Positions 50,523-53,020 of a stretch of DNA of 53,020 nucleotides are shown piece by piece. Positions within the stretch are counted from its first letter, which is position 1, and the number at the start of each line of letters is the position of its first letter. Below the pieces are notes generated by a model that saw nothing but the letters and a program-made list of their open reading frames with translations, searched no databases and had not been told where the DNA came from. Source of the stretch: Corallococcus exercitus (lineage in GTDB: Bacteria; Myxococcota; Myxococcia; Myxococcales; Myxococcaceae); NCBI RefSeq assembly GCF_003611585.1, contig NZ_RAVW01000009.1, positions 1-53,020 on the forward strand, in the 5' to 3' direction. The position numbers and the translations under genes are program-made.

Positions 50523-51553
50523 GCGCCACCTCCATGCAAGGTGACGAAGACGGGGTTGCCCCGCGCCTCGAGTTCCACGCCCTCCGGCCCGTCCGCGGCG
50601 CGGCGGTAGCGGCGCACGGCATAGAGCACGGCCTGTCCCGCATGGTCCGAGAAGGGCAGCGGCACCGGCACACGCGACGCGGCGGGCGGCTGCTCCGGGT
50701 CCACCTCCAGCACGGCTGGTGTCATGTCGACCGCGGTGTCCACCGTGCGCCACCCCAGGGCCTGGTCCCAGACGTCCCACCGGAAGTGCACGCTCGCCCC
50801 GGCCGCTCCGGCCACCACGACCTCTGGCGTGAAGCCCGCAAGCTCCGGGCTGCCCACCTCGAACACGAGGCTCTGCGTGCAGGTCCCCGCGCGCACGAAG
50901 CCAACCTGGGGCGCCCAGTCCTCCAACCGTGGGTCCACCCTCAGCCGAGCCAGGGGCGGCGTCCAGCCCGGCACCGCCGGCACCGGCTCGCGTTGTGTCC
51001 CCGTCCGCACGTGTGCCCCCACGGACACCACGCGAGGCGCCTCGCGCGTGCGCGTGCGCGGCACCACCGGCACGAGCGCCACCTCGTAGGCCACGGACGG
51101 CCGGTAGACGACGTCCTTCTGCGTGGACCAGAGGCGGTTGATGTCATCCAGGCTCAGCGGCTGGAAGATGAGCTGCAGCCGGACGACCTCGCCGGAGGCG
51201 TCCAGCGCGTCCATGACGGGCTTCTCGTGGAAGAAGCGGATGACCTCGCCCAGCAGGCGCAGGTCGTTCTCCCCCGCGCTCACCGTGTCCTCGGCGGCGG
51301 CGAACGCCGTCACCAGGCAGTGCACGCGCAGGAACCAGGGCTGACCGGGCAGCACGTCCGCGCCCATGGGCGGTGGCTCGAAGCGGTGGAAGAACAGGTT
51401 GACCCGGTGGTCCGTGTCACCTGTGGCGGGCGCGGCGGCGGCGGGCGTACCGATGGGCACGCGGACCGTCTGCCCCTGCAGGCGGAAGCTCTCGCGGACG
51501 AAGTCCGCCAGCGAGCGGCAGGCCACGGAGACCGAGGATTCAGGCAGGGCCAT
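50519..51553 (-). CDS. DUF4255 tail-terminator-like protein (Afp16-like)
   Basis: A 344-residue protein whose first 190 residues match DUF4255, the family of Afp16/Pvc16 tail-terminator proteins that stop tube and sheath growth: SSVSVACRSLADFVRESF, HRVNLFFHRFEP, PWFLRVHCLVTAF, LRLLGEVIRFFHEKPV, LQLIFQPLSLDDINRLWS and SVAYEVALVPV. The C-terminal 150 residues form an additional beta domain with Ig-like strands (VSVGAHVRTG and VLYAVRRYRRAADG) that many DUF4255 proteins lack. Start is ATG 51553, one base after the upstream stop. The presence of this protein with the AAA ATPase distinguishes the cluster from type VI secretion. Confidence 0.88.
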   Translation of the reverse strand: MALPESSVSVACRSLADFVRESFRLQGQTVRVPIGTPAAAAPATGDTDHRVNLFFHRFEPPPMGADVLPGQPWFLRVHCLVTAFAAAEDTVSAGENDLRLLGEVIRFFHEKPVMDALDASGEVVRLQLIFQPLSLDDINRLWSTQKDVVYRPSVAYEVALVPVVPRTRTREAPRVVSVGAHVRTGTQREPVPAVPGWTPPLARLRVDPRLEDWAPQVGFVRAGTCTQSLVFEVGSPELAGFTPEVVVAGAAGASVHFRWDVWDQALGWRTVDTAVDMTPAVLEVDPEQPPAASRVPVPLPFSDHAGQAVLYAVRRYRRAADGPEGVELEARGNPVFVTLHGGGA

Positions 51554-51554
51554 C

Positions 51555-52571
51555 TCAGGCGTTCCGGAGGTAGTGACGGTTGAGCAAGTCCGAGCCCTGG
51601 CCCGGAATCGCGGAGGAAGACGCGGGCGCGGGTGCCGGCGCGGTGATGACCACGTGCACCGCGCCGATGTGCACACGGGGCTCCTGGAGCTCGCGCCGCG
51701 GCGGCAACGCCGGAGCGGCCCCTCGCGCGGCCTCCCCTGGCGGCAACGCCGGAGCGGCCCCTCGCGCGGCCTCCCCTGGCGGCGGAGCCTGCCGCGCGAC
51801 GTCCCGGGGAAGCGCCCGCGCCTCCCGCTCGGCGGCGGGCGCGCCCGGCACCGGGCGCCGGGCACCAGAGGGAGTCTCGGACGCGGCGGACTCGGAAGCG
51901 GCCCGCCCCTTCGACGATGGGGCTTCTTGAGCGGGGCCCCCCGGTGCCACCGGCCCCAAGGACCGGCCAGGCGCGGCCTCCTGGGACGCGGGCATCGATG
52001 GACCTCGGGCCTCCGCAACACGCGGAGGCACGGACGGCACGAAGGCGGGAGGGGTGGCGGATCCCTGTGGCTTTCTCCTGAGCAGACCTGTTGAAGCCAG
52101 AGGCGGAACGGAGGAGTGCTCGGTGTCCTGGGACCTGCCTTCTTCCAACCCCGCTCCACGAGGAAGCGTTGTCAGTCCGGGCACGCCTTCAGGCACCTCG
52201 AACCCACCCGCCCCACGTGACTTCACGAAGGCCGGTACGGGTAGAGATTCAAGGCTGGCGGGGTCGTCGCCGGTTTCCCGGTCCGGTTCCCCACCCGCCT
52301 CCACTGGAACTCGGACGGCACCTGCCAGGATGCCGCCCTGCCCCTGAGGGACCACTGCACTAGCCACCTTTCCCAGACCTCGACTTCCGTTTCCGGAGTC
52401 AGGCCTGGCCTCCCAGTCATGGTCCGCGGACCGGGGGGCGGGCACTCCGCCCCACGCCGGTGGTGCTTCCCCGACGACCTCGGACACAGGTGTGTCCTCC
52501 CGCTCTTCCAGCGGTGCCTCGGGCACCCGGTGCGGGAGCGCATCGGCAAGGATGTCAGCCAGAAACCCCAT
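51555..52571 (-). CDS. Disordered Pro/Ala-rich injection-system protein
   Basis: A 338-residue protein rich in Pro, Ala, Gly, Ser and Glu with almost no hydrophobic core. The first 17 residues form a helix (MGFLADILADALPHRV), and the C-terminal 45 residues contain RVHIGAVHVVITAPAPAPA and the end LNRHYLRNA. The VHIGxVHVxI segment occurs, from memory, in small proteins next to DUF4255 genes in eCIS clusters. The body contains an exact 13-residue duplication PPGEAARGAAPAL. It may be a flexible linker, a tube-loaded factor or an assembly scaffold. ATG 52571 is chosen over TTG 52583 because GGAG lies at a suitable distance. Confidence 0.7.
   Translation of the reverse strand: MGFLADILADALPHRVPEAPLEEREDTPVSEVVGEAPPAWGGVPAPRSADHDWEARPDSGNGSRGLGKVASAVVPQGQGGILAGAVRVPVEAGGEPDRETGDDPASLESLPVPAFVKSRGAGGFEVPEGVPGLTTLPRGAGLEEGRSQDTEHSSVPPLASTGLLRRKPQGSATPPAFVPSVPPRVAEARGPSMPASQEAAPGRSLGPVAPGGPAQEAPSSKGRAASESAASETPSGARRPVPGAPAAEREARALPRDVARQAPPPGEAARGAAPALPPGEAARGAAPALPPRRELQEPRVHIGAVHVVITAPAPAPASSSAIPGQGSDLLNRHYLRNA
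51700..51777 (-). repeat. 39-bp tandem duplication in the disordered gene
   Basis: Positions 51700-51738 and 51739-51777 are identical by eye. The unit begins GGCGGCAACGCCGGAGCGG on the plus strand and encodes PPGEAARGAAPAL-type residues on the minus strand; its length keeps the frame. Confidence 0.88.
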
Positions 52572-52590
52572 CGCGGACTCCAAAGTCGTT

Positions 52591-53020
52591 TCACGTCGTC
52601 ACACCCGCGCCCCGTTCCACGAGACGCAGGTACCGCCGCCGCCGGTGCCTCGGGAGCGCGAGGATGTCCCGCTCGCTCCAGTGGTACGTCGACGCCAGCG
52701 TGTGGACCTCCTCCAGCAACGCCTCCGGGTCCATGGACAGGCACCCATACGGGTCCAGCTCCACCTCCCGCACGTCCCCGCATGCGGCACAGGGCGCCCG
52801 GACCCGCGTCACCACCGCTGGAGACACCGCCTCCAATGCCTCGTCGATGCGCTGCACGTCCGCGGCATCCAGCCGCGTCACGTCCCACGTGGAGGCGTCC
52901 AACGGCTCCACGCAGCGCGCCAGCAACGCGTGCGCGTCCATCCGCCCTTCCTCCACGACGGCCTCCTGGTCCGCGCCCGCGGGCACCCGGACCCGGACCC
53001 GCCCCTGCCCCGTCTCCACC
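52591..53020 (-). CDS. T4-type baseplate hub assembly chaperone, 5' truncated by window
   Basis: The C-terminal 142 or so codons of a gene that runs off the right edge. RVRAPCAACGDVREVELDPYGCLSMDPEALLEEVHTLASTYHWSERDILALPRHRRRRYLRLV is visible across about residues 73-136. The CxxC pair and the closing YHWSExDILxLPxxRRxxYLxL are typical of small baseplate hub assembly chaperones of the T4 gp26/gp51 type found in contractile injection clusters. The GTG at 53019 need not be the start; 20-80 further residues would be expected. It is followed after 19 bases by the disordered-protein gene and is the most upstream gene of the operon seen here. Confidence 0.75.
   Translation of the reverse strand, partial: VETGQGRVRVRVPAGADQEAVVEEGRMDAHALLARCVEPLDASTWDVTRLDAADVQRIDEALEAVSPAVVTRVRAPCAACGDVREVELDPYGCLSMDPEALLEEVHTLASTYHWSERDILALPRHRRRRYLRLVERGAGVTT

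Noticed and set aside
38047-53020. Type VI secretion system
   Set aside because: No TssJLM, ClpV or fused VgrG genes; DUF4255 protein, single-AAA ATPase, separate hub and spike and LysM protein indicate an eCIS-type particle.
1-53020. tRNA, rRNA or riboswitch genes
   Set aside because: No cloverleaf with a T-loop-like GTTCRA sequence in the right setting, no rRNA signature and no known riboswitch core was recognised by eye in the gaps.

Overview
The window is a very GC-rich (about 70% by eye), densely packed stretch with strong G/C third-position bias, frequent stop/start overlaps, a hybrid histidine kinase carrying three receivers, WD40 and TPR lipoproteins, and TadE/TadG genes. This combination points to a myxobacterium of the Myxococcus/Corallococcus type; the assignment is inference from gene style, not a database match. 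The first 76 bases are not genomic. They read as a poly-T followed by an Illumina P7/Nextera adapter with an index, so position 1 is a contig end and the first gene is cut.

Left part (77-21196): a truncated proline-rich membrane protein, a RuvC-fold small protein, a lone degenerate glycosyltransferase-51-like protein, an FNR-type flavoprotein, a coupled pair of envelope lipoproteins (LpoA-like and WD40), dnaJ behind a large palindrome that overlaps a plausible promoter, a small PD-(D/E)XK-like protein, an MsbA-type ABC exporter, several unassigned membrane or charged proteins, a coupled four-gene TadE/TadG set and a RapA/HepA-type helicase.

Middle (21538-35734): a PAS/GAF sensor kinase is followed by an apparent operon of multihaem lipoprotein, FIST-domain sensor, hybrid kinase with three receivers, and a single-domain response regulator. 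Next is a three-gene operon that looks like a kynurenine branch: a tryptophan 2,3-dioxygenase family protein with an unusual His/Ala-rich tail of about 260 residues, a kynureninase-like PLP enzyme and an O-methyltransferase-family protein. A dienelactone-hydrolase-like protein lacking its Ser nucleophile and a NarL-type regulator close the section.

Right part (35957-53020): a complete 878-bp IS5-family (IS427-like) element with CTAG duplications and a -1 frameshift arrangement has inserted beside a second, orphan copy of its own end. It lies just upstream of a DnaG-like TOPRIM protein that lacks the zinc domain. Convergent to that gene, and filling the rest of the window, is a tightly coupled minus-strand operon of at least 14 genes for a contractile-injection (phage-tail-like, eCIS-type) particle: hub-assembly chaperone, disordered protein, DUF4255 tail-terminator-like protein, AAA ATPase, tube-like and LysM proteins, gpD-like hub, gpV-like spike, gp25-like wedge, two baseplate-J proteins, a tail-I/beta-helix protein and a DUF6519 protein. 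Sheath and main tube genes are not in the window and would be expected beyond its right edge.
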